From: JAGWBD01 sp965220615
GTDB taxonomy: Bacteria > Chloroflexota > Anaerolineae > Aggregatilineales > Phototrophicaceae
Length of the DNA: 64,000 bases
Assembly: GCA_965220615.1 (NCBI GenBank)
Contig: CBDCQL010000002.1
Location: 1,364,001-1,428,000, forward strand
Direction of reading: 5' to 3'
Under the pieces are notes generated by a model. It did not search any database, was not told the origin of the DNA, and saw only the letters and a program-made list of their open reading frames with translations. Positions 45,377 to 53,980 of this stretch are shown piece by piece. Position numbers and translations under genes: made by a program. Every line of letters starts with the position of its first letter. Positions within the stretch are counted from its first letter, which is position 1.

Positions 45377-47127
45377 CTGGTTCTTACCGGCCAGGCTTCG
45401 AGACCTTCGAATCGATTGGCAGAGATGCCGGTCCTGTCCAGTTGCATGCCGCCGACTGCCGGGCCAGTCGCATAAATCACGACAGGATGATAGAGCGGAA
45501 TGGCGATGACCCGCTCCGCGAAAGTCTCCTGCATTTCCTGGTACATCGCGGCGCGGTTGATGCTCCAGGGCTCGCGCCGCGCGCGCTCCAGCAATTCGGA
45601 GAGACGCCGGTCATCGACACCGCCAAAGTTCAGCCCGTCCGGATACTGACCGACGTGCCAGAACGCGTAGATATCAGGATCAGTACTGTGGCCCGCCGAA
45701 TACTCGACCAACGCTGCGTCGAAATCACCGTCGCGCAAGGCCTGCCAGTAGGCAGGTTCCGGCAGGGCCTCGACAGATGCTTCAATGCCAGCGCGTGCCC
45801 ACTGCCCCGCAAATGCCTGCAACATGGCTTCCAGTTCCGCGTCTTCGAAGGTGAGCACCCTGAAAGCCAGAGCGTTGCTGTCCCCGGATTCATCGCCAAC
45901 TTCCCTGGCGCGCGCCGTTTCCAGCAACCAGCGGGCCGCGTCAAGGTCCTCATGGGGCCAGTCCAGATCTCCCGTCCAGGCCCAGGCCCCGGGCCAGAGC
46001 GGACTGTTGGCAATGACCGCCCGATTGCCCAGCGTCTGCGCGACGACCGCTTCCCGGTCCATACTGCTGGCCAGCGCCAGACGCACGCGCTGGTCCCGAA
46101 GGAAAACGCTCTCCTCGCGTTGCCAGTTGAAAATCAACAAGGCGACTCGTTGATCGGTAGAAAATGCCAGGTGAAAAGTGTTCTGGTCGGCCAATGCAAG
46201 CGTGGCACGTTGTTGCTGCATGGTACGGGCAGCGAGTCCATCGACAGCACCATCCGCCAGTGCCTCCAGCGCTTCTTCAAAATCTCGAAACAATTCCAGT
46301 CGCAGGCGACTGCCTGCAGGGATGTTAGTCCCTTCGCTCCGTCCCCGCCAGGTGGGCGCAAGCCGCAAATCAACCTGGACCAGTTCTCCATTCTCTCTGT
46401 GGCGCAGCGCCTCCAACTGCCAGCGCCCTGTGCCGACCGGAGACCAGTTGAAGGGATGTTCCAGGAGTTGTGGTGGCGCCGTGCCCTGCAAGGCATGCCA
46501 GGGCAGAACCGGAAGCGTCAGACGATCCAGAAAACTTCCCAGGGGCTGTGACAGGCGAAAACGCAGGACATTTGCTGCCAGCACGTCGACCTCGACGGTG
46601 CGCCAGAAGCGTACAATCGCCGGGTCTGCCGGAAAGTCCCGCGCCTGCAACAGCGAAACAGTGAACTTGACGTCCGTTGCCGTAAAGGGCACGCCATCCT
46701 GCCAGAGCACGTCATCGCGCAGGGTGACGACATACTCCAACCCGCTGGAGGTGACCGTCACGTTGGCTGCCAGTTCCGGCACGGGTTCGCCCTCACTGTT
46801 CAGTCCCGTCAGACCCTCATATATCAACCCGGCAACCTCCGCCTCCAGCGACCCTGGAGCGGCCAGCAAGGGATTGACGTGCGCCAGCGAGCCGACAAGT
46901 CCCTCCCGAAACGTGGGGATGCCGGCGCCGCCATCAGCCACATTGATGGCTGGCGTGGTGTCAGGAACTGTGTCTTGTGTGGGATCGGCCGCGGTGGACG
47001 CAGGCGCAGGGATGTTGTTCTGCTGGTCCGGGTCGCTGCTGGCGAAATCGCGCCAGACCAGACCAGCTGCCAACGACAGACCGGCCAGCAGGAACAGCAA
47101 GAACTGCCAGCGACAGCCCCGCAGCAT
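45373..47127 (-). CDS. Extracellular solute-binding protein, family 5, membrane-anchored
   Basis: 584 residues from ATG 47127 (AGGAAGTAGCA upstream). An N-terminal hydrophobic anchor (about 8-25) lacks a lipobox cysteine, then a Pro/Thr/Asp-rich linker (about 35-62) leads to the binding domain. VTVTSSGLEYVVTLRDDVLWQDGVPF, ATDVKFTVSLL, QRVALLIFNWQ and DQRVRLALASSMDREAVV fit peptide-type binding proteins. No permease or ATPase genes adjoin; it follows secG by 31 nt on the same strand. Only distantly like the binding protein at 3370-5091. Confidence 0.87.
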   Translation of the reverse strand: MLRGCRWQFLLFLLAGLSLAAGLVWRDFASSDPDQQNNIPAPASTAADPTQDTVPDTTPAINVADGGAGIPTFREGLVGSLAHVNPLLAAPGSLEAEVAGLIYEGLTGLNSEGEPVPELAANVTVTSSGLEYVVTLRDDVLWQDGVPFTATDVKFTVSLLQARDFPADPAIVRFWRTVEVDVLAANVLRFRLSQPLGSFLDRLTLPVLPWHALQGTAPPQLLEHPFNWSPVGTGRWQLEALRHRENGELVQVDLRLAPTWRGRSEGTNIPAGSRLRLELFRDFEEALEALADGAVDGLAARTMQQQRATLALADQNTFHLAFSTDQRVALLIFNWQREESVFLRDQRVRLALASSMDREAVVAQTLGNRAVIANSPLWPGAWAWTGDLDWPHEDLDAARWLLETARAREVGDESGDSNALAFRVLTFEDAELEAMLQAFAGQWARAGIEASVEALPEPAYWQALRDGDFDAALVEYSAGHSTDPDIYAFWHVGQYPDGLNFGGVDDRRLSELLERARREPWSINRAAMYQEMQETFAERVIAIPLYHPVVIYATGPAVGGMQLDRTGISANRFEGLEAWPVRTS

Positions 47128-47158
47128 TGCTACTTCCTGGATGCTTGCCTGATTTTAG

Positions 47159-47392
47159 CTACTGGAAAACCAGCACAGCGACGATGGAGATGGCGAGAAA
47201 CAGGACCGCGATGATTATCGTGATCTGGAACAGCGTTTTCTCCAGGCCACGCCGCGTTCGCGCGATACCGCCGCCGGCGTCGCCGCCCAGCAGGGAACCA
47301 AGGCCGCCACCCTTGACCTGAAGGAGAATCAGCACAATCAACAGAATAGAGATAATGACAGCCGCAATCTGCAGCGCAGCCTGAATGTCCAT
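47159..47392 (-). CDS. secG: Preprotein translocase subunit SecG
   Basis: 77 residues from ATG 47392. Two membrane helices (about 6-23 and 52-74) flank the conserved cytoplasmic loop VKGGGLGSLLGGDAGGG. SecG assists SecYEG-mediated export. Divergent from gpmI, an arrangement fitting gene neighbourhoods where secG sits near glycolytic genes. Confidence 0.92.
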   Translation of the reverse strand: MDIQAALQIAAVIISILLIVLILLQVKGGGLGSLLGGDAGGGIARTRRGLEKTLFQITIIIAVLFLAISIVAVLVFQ

Positions 47393-47514
47393 GCCTGGCC
47401 CCCGAACTTTCCGCGGGCAGTGTAACAAGGTGGTGCGCGTTCTTCAAGCGTGGACAGTGGAAAGCCACCGGGATATGCTGCTTGTGGCCGCCACGACACA
47501 GTTCAGGGACCGCC

Positions 47515-49035
47515 ATGCCTGCCCCGGTGATGTTGCTCATACTTGATGGTTGGGGCGTACGCTCCATGCGCGAGGGCAACGCCGTGGCCCAGGCTTGCAC
47601 GCCGCGGCACGACGCCTGGCTGCGCGGATACGAACGGTCCCTCTTGCAGAGTTCAGGTGAGGCCGTCGGGCTGGTGCCGGGACAAATGGGCAACTCGGAA
47701 GTCGGCCACCTCAACCTGGGAGCGGGTCGCGTGGTCTACCAGGACATCAGCCGAATCGACCGCGCCATCGCCGATGGCAGCCTGGCGCGACACAAGGACC
47801 TGCAGGCCTCGCTGGCGCGCGTTCAGGCGGAAGGCCGCAACCTGCACCTGATCGGACTGCTGGGCCCCGGCGGAGTACACAGCCATCAACGTCATCTGCA
47901 TGCCTTGCTGGAAATAGCCGCCGGTGCCGGCGTCAGTCCCGTGCTGCACGTCATCACCGACGGGCGCGATACGCCGATAGACGGAAGCAAAGGTTATTTG
48001 GCCGACCTCGAAGCCGCAATTCAGGCGACGGGCGCGGGGCAGACGGCCACAGTTTGCGGCCGCTACTTCGCCATGGACCGTGACAGGCGTTGGGACCGTA
48101 CGCGAATGGCCTTCGATGCCATGGTCAAGCGCCAGGGTCAGAGGGCGAAAGGCGCAACGCAGGCAATACAGGCCGCCGGCAGCCGTGGCGAAAGTGACGA
48201 ATTCATCACGCCAACGGTCATTGGCGATGACAGCCTCACCATTCAGGATGGCGACTGCCTGCTTTTTTTCAACTTCCGCGCCGATCGCATGCGTCAGTTG
48301 CTGCTGGCATTCTCCGGAGACAGCCCCGATGGCGAGGTCATCTTCGACCCGCCACAAGACCTGAATTTGTTGACCTTCACCCACTATATGGATGGAACGC
48401 CCGCCAGGGCGCTGTTTCCGGTTGAGCGCCTGGCCAACACCCTGGCGGAATGGCTCAGCGCACAGGGACGCAGTCAGTACCACAGCGCGGAGACCGAGAA
48501 GTATCCACACGTCACTTTCTTTTTCAACGGACGCCGCGAAGAACCCTGGCCGGGCGAGAGCCGCGCCATCATTCCCTCGCCGCAGGTGGCAACCTACGAC
48601 CTGGCGCCGGAAATGAGCGCCGCTGCCCTGACCCAGGCCACGCTGGAGCGGCTTGAGGCCTGCCACGACGATTTCCTGCTCGTCAATTTCGCCAACCCGG
48701 ACATGGTAGGCCACACCGGCTCCCTGCCCGCAGCGATCGCCGCCGTCGAGTGCGTGGACGAGTGCGCCGGTCAACTGGTGGATGAGGTGCTGGCAAAGGG
48801 CGGCGCCGCGGTCGTCACGGCTGATCATGGCAACTGCGAGCGAATGATCGACCTGCGCAGCGGCGGCCCGCACACCTGGCACACGCGTGGCCCGGTCGCC
48901 CTTTTCGTGATTGACGGTGTTTATCGGGAACTGCGCGACTGCGGCATACTGGCGGACGTCGCTCCTACCATTCTCGAGTTAATGGGCATGGAAGCTCCGC
49001 CGGAAATGACCGGGCAGAGTCTTTTGCAGTCCTGA
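47515..49035 (+). CDS. gpmI: 2,3-bisphosphoglycerate-independent phosphoglycerate mutase
   Basis: A Mn-dependent enzyme interconverting 3- and 2-phosphoglycerate. 506 residues from ATG 47515 (MPAPVMLLILDGWG). The catalytic serine is in MGNSEVGHLNLGAG. GGVHSHQRHLHALL, HVITDGRDTPIDG, YFAMDRDRRWDR, FFNFRADRMRQL, NFANPDMVGHTG and VTADHGNCERM supply the two metal sites. Full length for the family. Confidence 0.96.
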   Translation: MPAPVMLLILDGWGVRSMREGNAVAQACTPRHDAWLRGYERSLLQSSGEAVGLVPGQMGNSEVGHLNLGAGRVVYQDISRIDRAIADGSLARHKDLQASLARVQAEGRNLHLIGLLGPGGVHSHQRHLHALLEIAAGAGVSPVLHVITDGRDTPIDGSKGYLADLEAAIQATGAGQTATVCGRYFAMDRDRRWDRTRMAFDAMVKRQGQRAKGATQAIQAAGSRGESDEFITPTVIGDDSLTIQDGDCLLFFNFRADRMRQLLLAFSGDSPDGEVIFDPPQDLNLLTFTHYMDGTPARALFPVERLANTLAEWLSAQGRSQYHSAETEKYPHVTFFFNGRREEPWPGESRAIIPSPQVATYDLAPEMSAAALTQATLERLEACHDDFLLVNFANPDMVGHTGSLPAAIAAVECVDECAGQLVDEVLAKGGAAVVTADHGNCERMIDLRSGGPHTWHTRGPVALFVIDGVYRELRDCGILADVAPTILELMGMEAPPEMTGQSLLQS

Positions 49036-49120
49036 ACGACCCGCTTGCGCCCGCGCCTGGCGCGACCCCTTGCAACAGGTTAATCTTTGCGGTGCAGGCG
49101 AGGGGAAGACGGAGGCAATT

Positions 49121-49765
49121 ATGGTCAGGGCCCTGATCGTGCAAGGCGGCTGGCAAGGTCATGAACCGGAAGGCGTGGCCAACCTGTTGGCAGGTTCACT
49201 GGGAGACCAGGGCGTTGACGTTTGCCTGGAAGACAATCTGGACGCCTTTGTTCACAATGAACTGACCGGTTTTGACTTGCTCGTGCCAATCTGGACGATG
49301 GGTGAAATCAGCAACGAACAAATGGTGCCGGTTTTGAAGGCCGTACATGAGCATGGCGTGGGCATTGGCGGCGTACATGGTGGCATGTGCGACGCTTTTC
49401 GGCAACAGACGGAATGGCAATACATGTGCGGCGGTCAGTGGGTCGCGCATCCGGGCAACGATGGCGTCCATTACACCGTTGAGATGAATCCCGCCGAACC
49501 AGACCCGATAACGGACGGTGTGCCTACGCTGCAGATCTGTTCGGAGCAGTATTATATGCACGTCGATCCCTGCAACCGGGTCCTGGCTACCACGACATTC
49601 GGCGACGGGACCGTCATGCCCGTCGTGTGGACAAAGAATTATGGCGCCGGTCGGGTCTTCTATTGTTCCCTCGGGCATCACGTCGACGTCATCGAACCGC
49701 CGGAAATCCTCGCCATGATCACTCGTGGTCTTCTCTGGGCCGCCGGGGGGCACAGCGGCGGCTAA
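49121..49765 (+). CDS. ThuA-like (class I glutamine amidotransferase-fold) protein
   Basis: 214 residues from ATG 49121 with GGAGG upstream. ALIVQGGWQGHEPEGVANLL, FDLLVPIWTMGEIS, GVGIGGVHGGMCDAFR, and MPVVWTKNYGAGRVFYCSLGHHVDV are the ThuA landmarks. ThuA-fold proteins act in carbohydrate catabolism, but the exact reaction is not settled and no sugar genes adjoin. It follows gpmI by 85 nt. Confidence 0.88.
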   Translation: MVRALIVQGGWQGHEPEGVANLLAGSLGDQGVDVCLEDNLDAFVHNELTGFDLLVPIWTMGEISNEQMVPVLKAVHEHGVGIGGVHGGMCDAFRQQTEWQYMCGGQWVAHPGNDGVHYTVEMNPAEPDPITDGVPTLQICSEQYYMHVDPCNRVLATTTFGDGTVMPVVWTKNYGAGRVFYCSLGHHVDVIEPPEILAMITRGLLWAAGGHSGG

Positions 49766-49837
49766 CGCCGGGGACGCAATTCGGTACCCTGTCCGGTCTC
49801 GCCAAATCCGCCAGTAGGCACTGGTGGCGGCCGTGGA

Positions 49838-49921
49838 CACAATCAAAAATTGTGCAGAATGCAGTCAAAAGCGGATAAACTGCGTCGGGAATTGCCTAAA
49901 ATGGCAAAATGCCGGCAATTC
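49838..49921. promoter_or_regulatory. AT-rich amtB upstream region with two inverted repeats
   Basis: Within the 239-nt gap before amtB, CACAAT (49838-49843) faces ATTGTG (49849-49854). Further on, GAATTGCC (49889-49896) faces GGCAATTC (49914-49921), with a nested GGCA/TGCC (49903-49906, 49910-49913). Base composition is far lower in GC than the flanking genes. These are candidate operators for nitrogen control, but no known regulator motif matches cleanly. Confidence 0.4.
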
Positions 49922-50004
49922 TATTGTGACATTCTTACAGTGAAATCCTGTACAAACATTTTCATTATGGAGTTTGTCCACAAGTAAGAGGGGGAAAGAT
50001 CCAT

Positions 50005-51414
50005 ATGCGCAACAGGCGAATCGGATTCAGGCTTTTGGTCCTGTTCGTTCTTGCCTGGGTCGTCGCAAGCACCCTGGTTGGTGCTGTCTTCGCCCAGGAA
50101 GACGCCGCGGCGGACGAGGCAGTCGCGGAAGAGACCATGGACGTCGCCATGGCCACGGCGGAAGATCTGGGAGGTGTGGTCAGTAATCTGGACACCGTCT
50201 GGATGCTGCTGGCCGGGTTCCTCGTGTTTTTCATGCAGGCGGGTTTCGGCCTGCTTGAGGCGGGACTTGTGCGCGCCCGCAACGTGGTCAACATCTTGAT
50301 GAAGAATGTGTTTGACCTCTCAATCGGCGCCATCGGTTACTGGGCCATCGGCTTTGGCCTGATGTTCGGCGCCGGCAACGGCTTCTTCGGCCAGGAATGG
50401 TTCTTCCTGAGCGACGTGCCGGAAATCTACCCGGGTCTGAGCGTACCGAGCTACGCGTTCTTCTTCTTCCAGTTTGCCTTTGCGGCCACGGCCGCCACCA
50501 TCGCCAGTGGCGCGATGGCCGGCAGGACGGAATTCAGGGGCTACCTGCTCTACAGCCTGCTCGTCACCGTCATCATTTATCCCGTCGTCGGTCACTGGAT
50601 CTGGGGAGGCGGCTGGATTTCGGAAACAGGCTTCCACGATTTTGCCGGCTCCACCGTCGTCCACTCTACCGGCGCCTGGGTAGGTCTGGTCGGCGCCATC
50701 TTTCTTGGCCCGCGCCGCTACCGCTTTGGCGCTGACGGCGCTCCGATGCCCGGCCACAGCATGACCCTCGCTGCACTTGGTACGCTGATCCTGTGGCTCG
50801 GCTGGTTCGGCTTCAACCCTGGCAGCCAGCTGGACGCCGACGCCGTCAGCATCGCGCGCATCACCGTCACCACAAATCTGGCCGCAGCGGCCGGTGCGCT
50901 GGTCGCCATGTTCGTCGGCTGGTATCACGGCGGTACGCCGCAACTTCCCTGGGGCCTCAACGGCGCACTTGCCGGGCTGGTCTCCATCACGGCGCCCTGT
51001 GCAGTCGTCACACCCTTTGAAGCCATCATCATCGGCGCGATTGGCGGCGTCGTCATGTATATCGGTGTCAACTACCTGGAACGTGCGGGCATTGACGACG
51101 TCGTAGGTGCAGTTTCCGTTCACGGCTTTTGCGGCGTCTGGGGCACCCTGGCGGTCGGACTGTTCATGGAGGGCGCCGGGCTGTTCCACAGCGGAGGCAT
51201 CGATCAACTGATCACGCAGCTGGTTGGTGTCGTGGCGGTGGCCGTCTTTGTAATTGTCGCCTCCTGGGTCATGTTCAGTGTAATCCGCTCCACGGTAGGC
51301 TTGCGTGCCTCCGCCGAAGCCGAGGACCTCGGTCTCGACATCTTCGAACATGGCGCTGTGGCCTACCCCGAGTTCACCAACGCGCCCAGTGAACCGACGC
51401 CGGTCAGCGACTGA
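50005..51414 (+). CDS. amtB: Ammonium transporter (Amt family)
   Basis: 469 residues from ATG 50005 (GAGGGGGAAAG upstream). A signal peptide-like N-terminus (11-31, AFAQ) precedes the 11-helix Amt core, starting LDTVWMLLAGFLVFFMQAGF. The conserved DFAGSTVVHSTGAWVGL contains the first pore histidine; VHGFCGVWGTLAVG contains the second. The cytosolic tail is about 40 residues and acidic. Imports ammonium. It is followed after 17 nt by a PII gene, the standard amtB-glnK pair. Confidence 0.96.
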   Translation: MRNRRIGFRLLVLFVLAWVVASTLVGAVFAQEDAAADEAVAEETMDVAMATAEDLGGVVSNLDTVWMLLAGFLVFFMQAGFGLLEAGLVRARNVVNILMKNVFDLSIGAIGYWAIGFGLMFGAGNGFFGQEWFFLSDVPEIYPGLSVPSYAFFFFQFAFAATAATIASGAMAGRTEFRGYLLYSLLVTVIIYPVVGHWIWGGGWISETGFHDFAGSTVVHSTGAWVGLVGAIFLGPRRYRFGADGAPMPGHSMTLAALGTLILWLGWFGFNPGSQLDADAVSIARITVTTNLAAAAGALVAMFVGWYHGGTPQLPWGLNGALAGLVSITAPCAVVTPFEAIIIGAIGGVVMYIGVNYLERAGIDDVVGAVSVHGFCGVWGTLAVGLFMEGAGLFHSGGIDQLITQLVGVVAVAVFVIVASWVMFSVIRSTVGLRASAEAEDLGLDIFEHGAVAYPEFTNAPSEPTPVSD

Positions 51415-51431
51415 AAGCGAGGGGCAAAATC

Positions 51432-51806
51432 ATGATCAAGAAAATCGAGGCAATCGTCCGTTCCGAAAAACTCAGTTCCACCATTCGGGAACTGACCGCA
51501 ATCGGTATCGTCGGGATGACCGTGCAACCCGTCAAGGGAAGGGGTCGTGGCGTTGGAGTGCAACTGCGCTGGCGCGGCGCGCTCTACAACGTGGACCTGC
51601 TGCCCCGGACCATGATCACCCTGATCGTCAGCGAATCCAACGTGGACGAGACGGTTCAGGCCATCATGCGCGGCGCCGCCACCGGAGAACACGGTGACGG
51701 CGTGATCTTTGTGTCTCCGGTGGAGCACATCATCCGCATCAGCAGCGGTGAGACGGACCGCGAAGCGATCAGCTACCAGGGCGACATCGACGCCCGCAAG
51801 CAGTAG
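51432..51806 (+). CDS. PII nitrogen regulatory protein (GlnK/GlnB type) with altered T-loop base
   Basis: 124 residues. PII trimers bind ATP/ADP and 2-oxoglutarate and block AmtB when nitrogen is plentiful. The MIKKIEAIVRSEKLSSTIREL start, the B-loop TGEHGDGVIFV and the C-loop ISSGETDREAI are intact. The T-loop keeps the tyrosine used for uridylylation in enterobacteria (RGALYNVDLLP). However, the residue equivalent to E. coli Gln39, a Mg/2-oxoglutarate ligand, is Gly (GRGRGVGVQ), and Lys58 is Arg. A 16-residue C-terminal extension follows. A terminator ends the pair. Confidence 0.92.
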   Translation: MIKKIEAIVRSEKLSSTIRELTAIGIVGMTVQPVKGRGRGVGVQLRWRGALYNVDLLPRTMITLIVSESNVDETVQAIMRGAATGEHGDGVIFVSPVEHIIRISSGETDREAISYQGDIDARKQ

Positions 51807-51841
51807 CGCGCCTGAAATCCAGGAAGCTGCGTGCAAATCGA

Positions 51842-51870
51842 GGGGCCGGGAAATCCGGCCCCTTTCTTTC
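51842..51870 (+). terminator. Intrinsic terminator of amtB-PII
   Basis: GGGGCCGG (51842-51849) pairs with CCGGCCCC (51855-51862) around GAAAT, followed by TTTCTTTC. It ends 18 nt before pepA. Confidence 0.85.
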
Positions 51871-51887
51871 ATGGACAGGGAGCGAAT

Positions 51888-53402
51888 ATGGAAATCCAGG
51901 TGATTCCTGGCAGTCTGAAAGATCGTCCGACCGGCGTCCATATAGTCCTCGTGTGCGAAGGGGAAAACAGGGACGACCAGTGCCACGCCTCTCTCGCGGG
52001 GCCACTCGCTTCGCTGCTTGCCAGCGGCGATTTCAACGGCGCAGCGGGTCAGGTCACGACACTCTACCCGGCACAGCCCGGGCCTCGTCTGGTTCTGGCC
52101 GGACTGGGGCCATCGGAGACGCTCGCTCCCTCCTGCATACGCAGGGCCACGGCGCAGGCCGTTCGCGCCGCCGGCAAGACCACTGCGGAAGAGATAACGC
52201 TGCTATTGCCTGACCAATTGCCCGCCGCAGTTTCTGCCGAAGCCGCGTGTGAGGGCGCGCTGCTGGGAAGCTATCGCTTTCATCGCTTCGACGTCCCTGG
52301 CCACAGCCCGGATTCGCCGCCCAAAATGAAAGTGGTTGTCAAAGAAGACCAGGAGATCGACGACGCCCGCGAGGGCGCCAGAATCGGAAGCGCGATCGCC
52401 GCTGCCGCGTGTCTGGCCCGCGACCTGGTGAATACACCGGCCAATTTCTGTACGCCGGCCCACCTGGCCGAGGCGGCATCTGCCATACCCGGGCTTCGCA
52501 GCGACGTTCTGGAACGCAGCGACATGGAAAGCCTGGGCATGGGCTCTCTGCTGGGCGTCGCCCAGGGAAGCGAAACACCGCCGAAATTCATCGTTATGGA
52601 GTACAACGCCGACCGGGCCGACTCACTGGACACCCTGGTGCTGGCCGGCAAGGGCATCACCTTCGACACCGGCGGTTACAGCATGAAGAGCGTCACAGGC
52701 ATGGTCGGCATGAAGAGCGACATGGGTGGCGGCGCGGCCGTCATCGGCGCCATGCAGGCCATCACTGCCCTGCAACCGGACCTTCACGTGGTGGGGCTGG
52801 TTCCGGCCGTTGACAACCTGGTCAGCGCACATGCGATCCGCCCGCAGGACGTGCTGGTGGCCAGCAACGGGCTCAGCATAGAGATCATCAGCACGGACGC
52901 AGAAGGCCGCCTGATTCTTGCGGACGCCCTGGTGTACGCAGCGCGCTACGAGCCGGCCGCCGTCATCGACATCGCCACCCTGACCGGTTCCTGCGTAACC
53001 GCCCTGGGCGCCGCCGCCGCCGGTCTTTTCAGCAACCACGACGGCTTGCGCGATGACCTGCTGGCCGCTGCCGGCCGCAGCGAGGAACGTTTGTGGCCCC
53101 TGCCCCTTTTTCCGGAATACGACAAGGCGCTGGAATCCCAGGTTGCGGACCTACGGAACAGTGCGGCGCCCTCAACGGGAGTCGGGACTTCGGCGGCCTT
53201 CCTGCAACGTTTTACGAGCTGCCCGGCCTGGGCCCACCTGGACATCGCCGGTGTGGTCGGCATTGAAGGCCTGGGAAACATTGACCGCAGCAACCCCCTG
53301 CTGCCGGAAAAGGGTGCGACGGGTTTCGGCGCACGCCTTTTCATTGACCTGGTGCGTCACTGGCGCTCGCCAGCCTGGGCCACCCGCCCTTCCGGCCAGT
53401 AA
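51888..53402 (+). CDS. pepA: Leucyl aminopeptidase (M17 cytosol aminopeptidase)
   Basis: Removes N-terminal residues from peptides with two bound metals. 504 residues from ATG 51888, with GGGAG about seven bases upstream. The N-terminal macro-like domain is weakly conserved. The catalytic domain has ARDLVNTPANFCTPAHLA, VLAGKGITFDTGGYSMK, MKSDMGGGAAVIGAM, VPAVDNL, STDAEGRLILADAL (Ser for the more usual Asn) and TLTGSC. The 3' end overlaps the convergent DJ-1 gene by 46 nt. Confidence 0.95.
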   Translation: MEIQVIPGSLKDRPTGVHIVLVCEGENRDDQCHASLAGPLASLLASGDFNGAAGQVTTLYPAQPGPRLVLAGLGPSETLAPSCIRRATAQAVRAAGKTTAEEITLLLPDQLPAAVSAEAACEGALLGSYRFHRFDVPGHSPDSPPKMKVVVKEDQEIDDAREGARIGSAIAAAACLARDLVNTPANFCTPAHLAEAASAIPGLRSDVLERSDMESLGMGSLLGVAQGSETPPKFIVMEYNADRADSLDTLVLAGKGITFDTGGYSMKSVTGMVGMKSDMGGGAAVIGAMQAITALQPDLHVVGLVPAVDNLVSAHAIRPQDVLVASNGLSIEIISTDAEGRLILADALVYAARYEPAAVIDIATLTGSCVTALGAAAAGLFSNHDGLRDDLLAAAGRSEERLWPLPLFPEYDKALESQVADLRNSAAPSTGVGTSAAFLQRFTSCPAWAHLDIAGVVGIEGLGNIDRSNPLLPEKGATGFGARLFIDLVRHWRSPAWATRPSGQ

Positions 53403-53980
53403 TCGTATTCCATGTGCCTTGCGGTCCTGGCCGCTTGCTCGCTGCCCAGCAGACGCTCAACGACGTGCAATGACATGTCTATGCCCGCAGAGATGCCGGC
53501 GGAGGTGATGATTCGTCCGTTGTCGACGTAGCGGGCGTCGTCCAGCACCCGCGTAGACGACGCGAGGGACGCCAGCAGGTCCAGCGAGCCCCAGTGAGTG
53601 GTTGCCCGCAAGCCTTCCAGCAGACCCGCCTGCGCCAGCAACAGGGAACCTGTGCACACTGACAACGTCAGTTCACAACGCGAATCCTGCTTACGAATCC
53701 ATTCAAGCAAGGCCGCGTCCTTCAGCAGGGGCCGGGTACCCTGTCCGCCCGGGACGATCAGCAGGTCCGGCGCCGGACAATTCTCCAGCGAGAAGTCGGG
53801 ATTCACGCTCAGGCCGTTGCGGGCGACGACGCGACCCGCCTTGCAGGCAACCGTGAAGACATTGAAGGGCGGCGGATCACGCCGGCTTGAGGCGACGGAA
53901 AACACCTCGTAAGGCCCGCAGAAATCCAGCAATTCCACGTCGTCGAAGATCAGGATGGCCACCGCACGCGTGTCAGTCAC
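53357..53980 (-). CDS. DJ-1/PfpI family protein (isonitrile hydratase-like)
   Basis: 207 residues. VAILIFDDVELLDFCGPYEVFSVA and LLIVPGGQGTRPLL lead to the nucleophile Cys in LSVCTGSLLLAQAGLLEG, followed by ATTHW and SAGISAGIDMSLHVVERLLG. This is the GlxA N-terminal/isonitrile hydratase subgroup of the class I glutamine amidotransferase fold. Substrate cannot be deduced; relatives include glyoxalase/deglycase-type and transcription-regulator domains. The start overlaps ogt by eight bases, making sigma factor-ogt-DJ-1 a coupled operon. Confidence 0.88.
   Translation of the reverse strand: MTDTRAVAILIFDDVELLDFCGPYEVFSVASSRRDPPPFNVFTVACKAGRVVARNGLSVNPDFSLENCPAPDLLIVPGGQGTRPLLKDAALLEWIRKQDSRCELTLSVCTGSLLLAQAGLLEGLRATTHWGSLDLLASLASSTRVLDDARYVDNGRIITSAGISAGIDMSLHVVERLLGSEQAARTARHMEYDYWPEGRVAQAGERQ

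Noticed and set aside
49902..49918. sigma54 promoter before amtB (GG and GC ten bases apart)
   Set aside because: The -12 half lacks TTGC and the match sits inside an inverted repeat; spacing alone is weak evidence.
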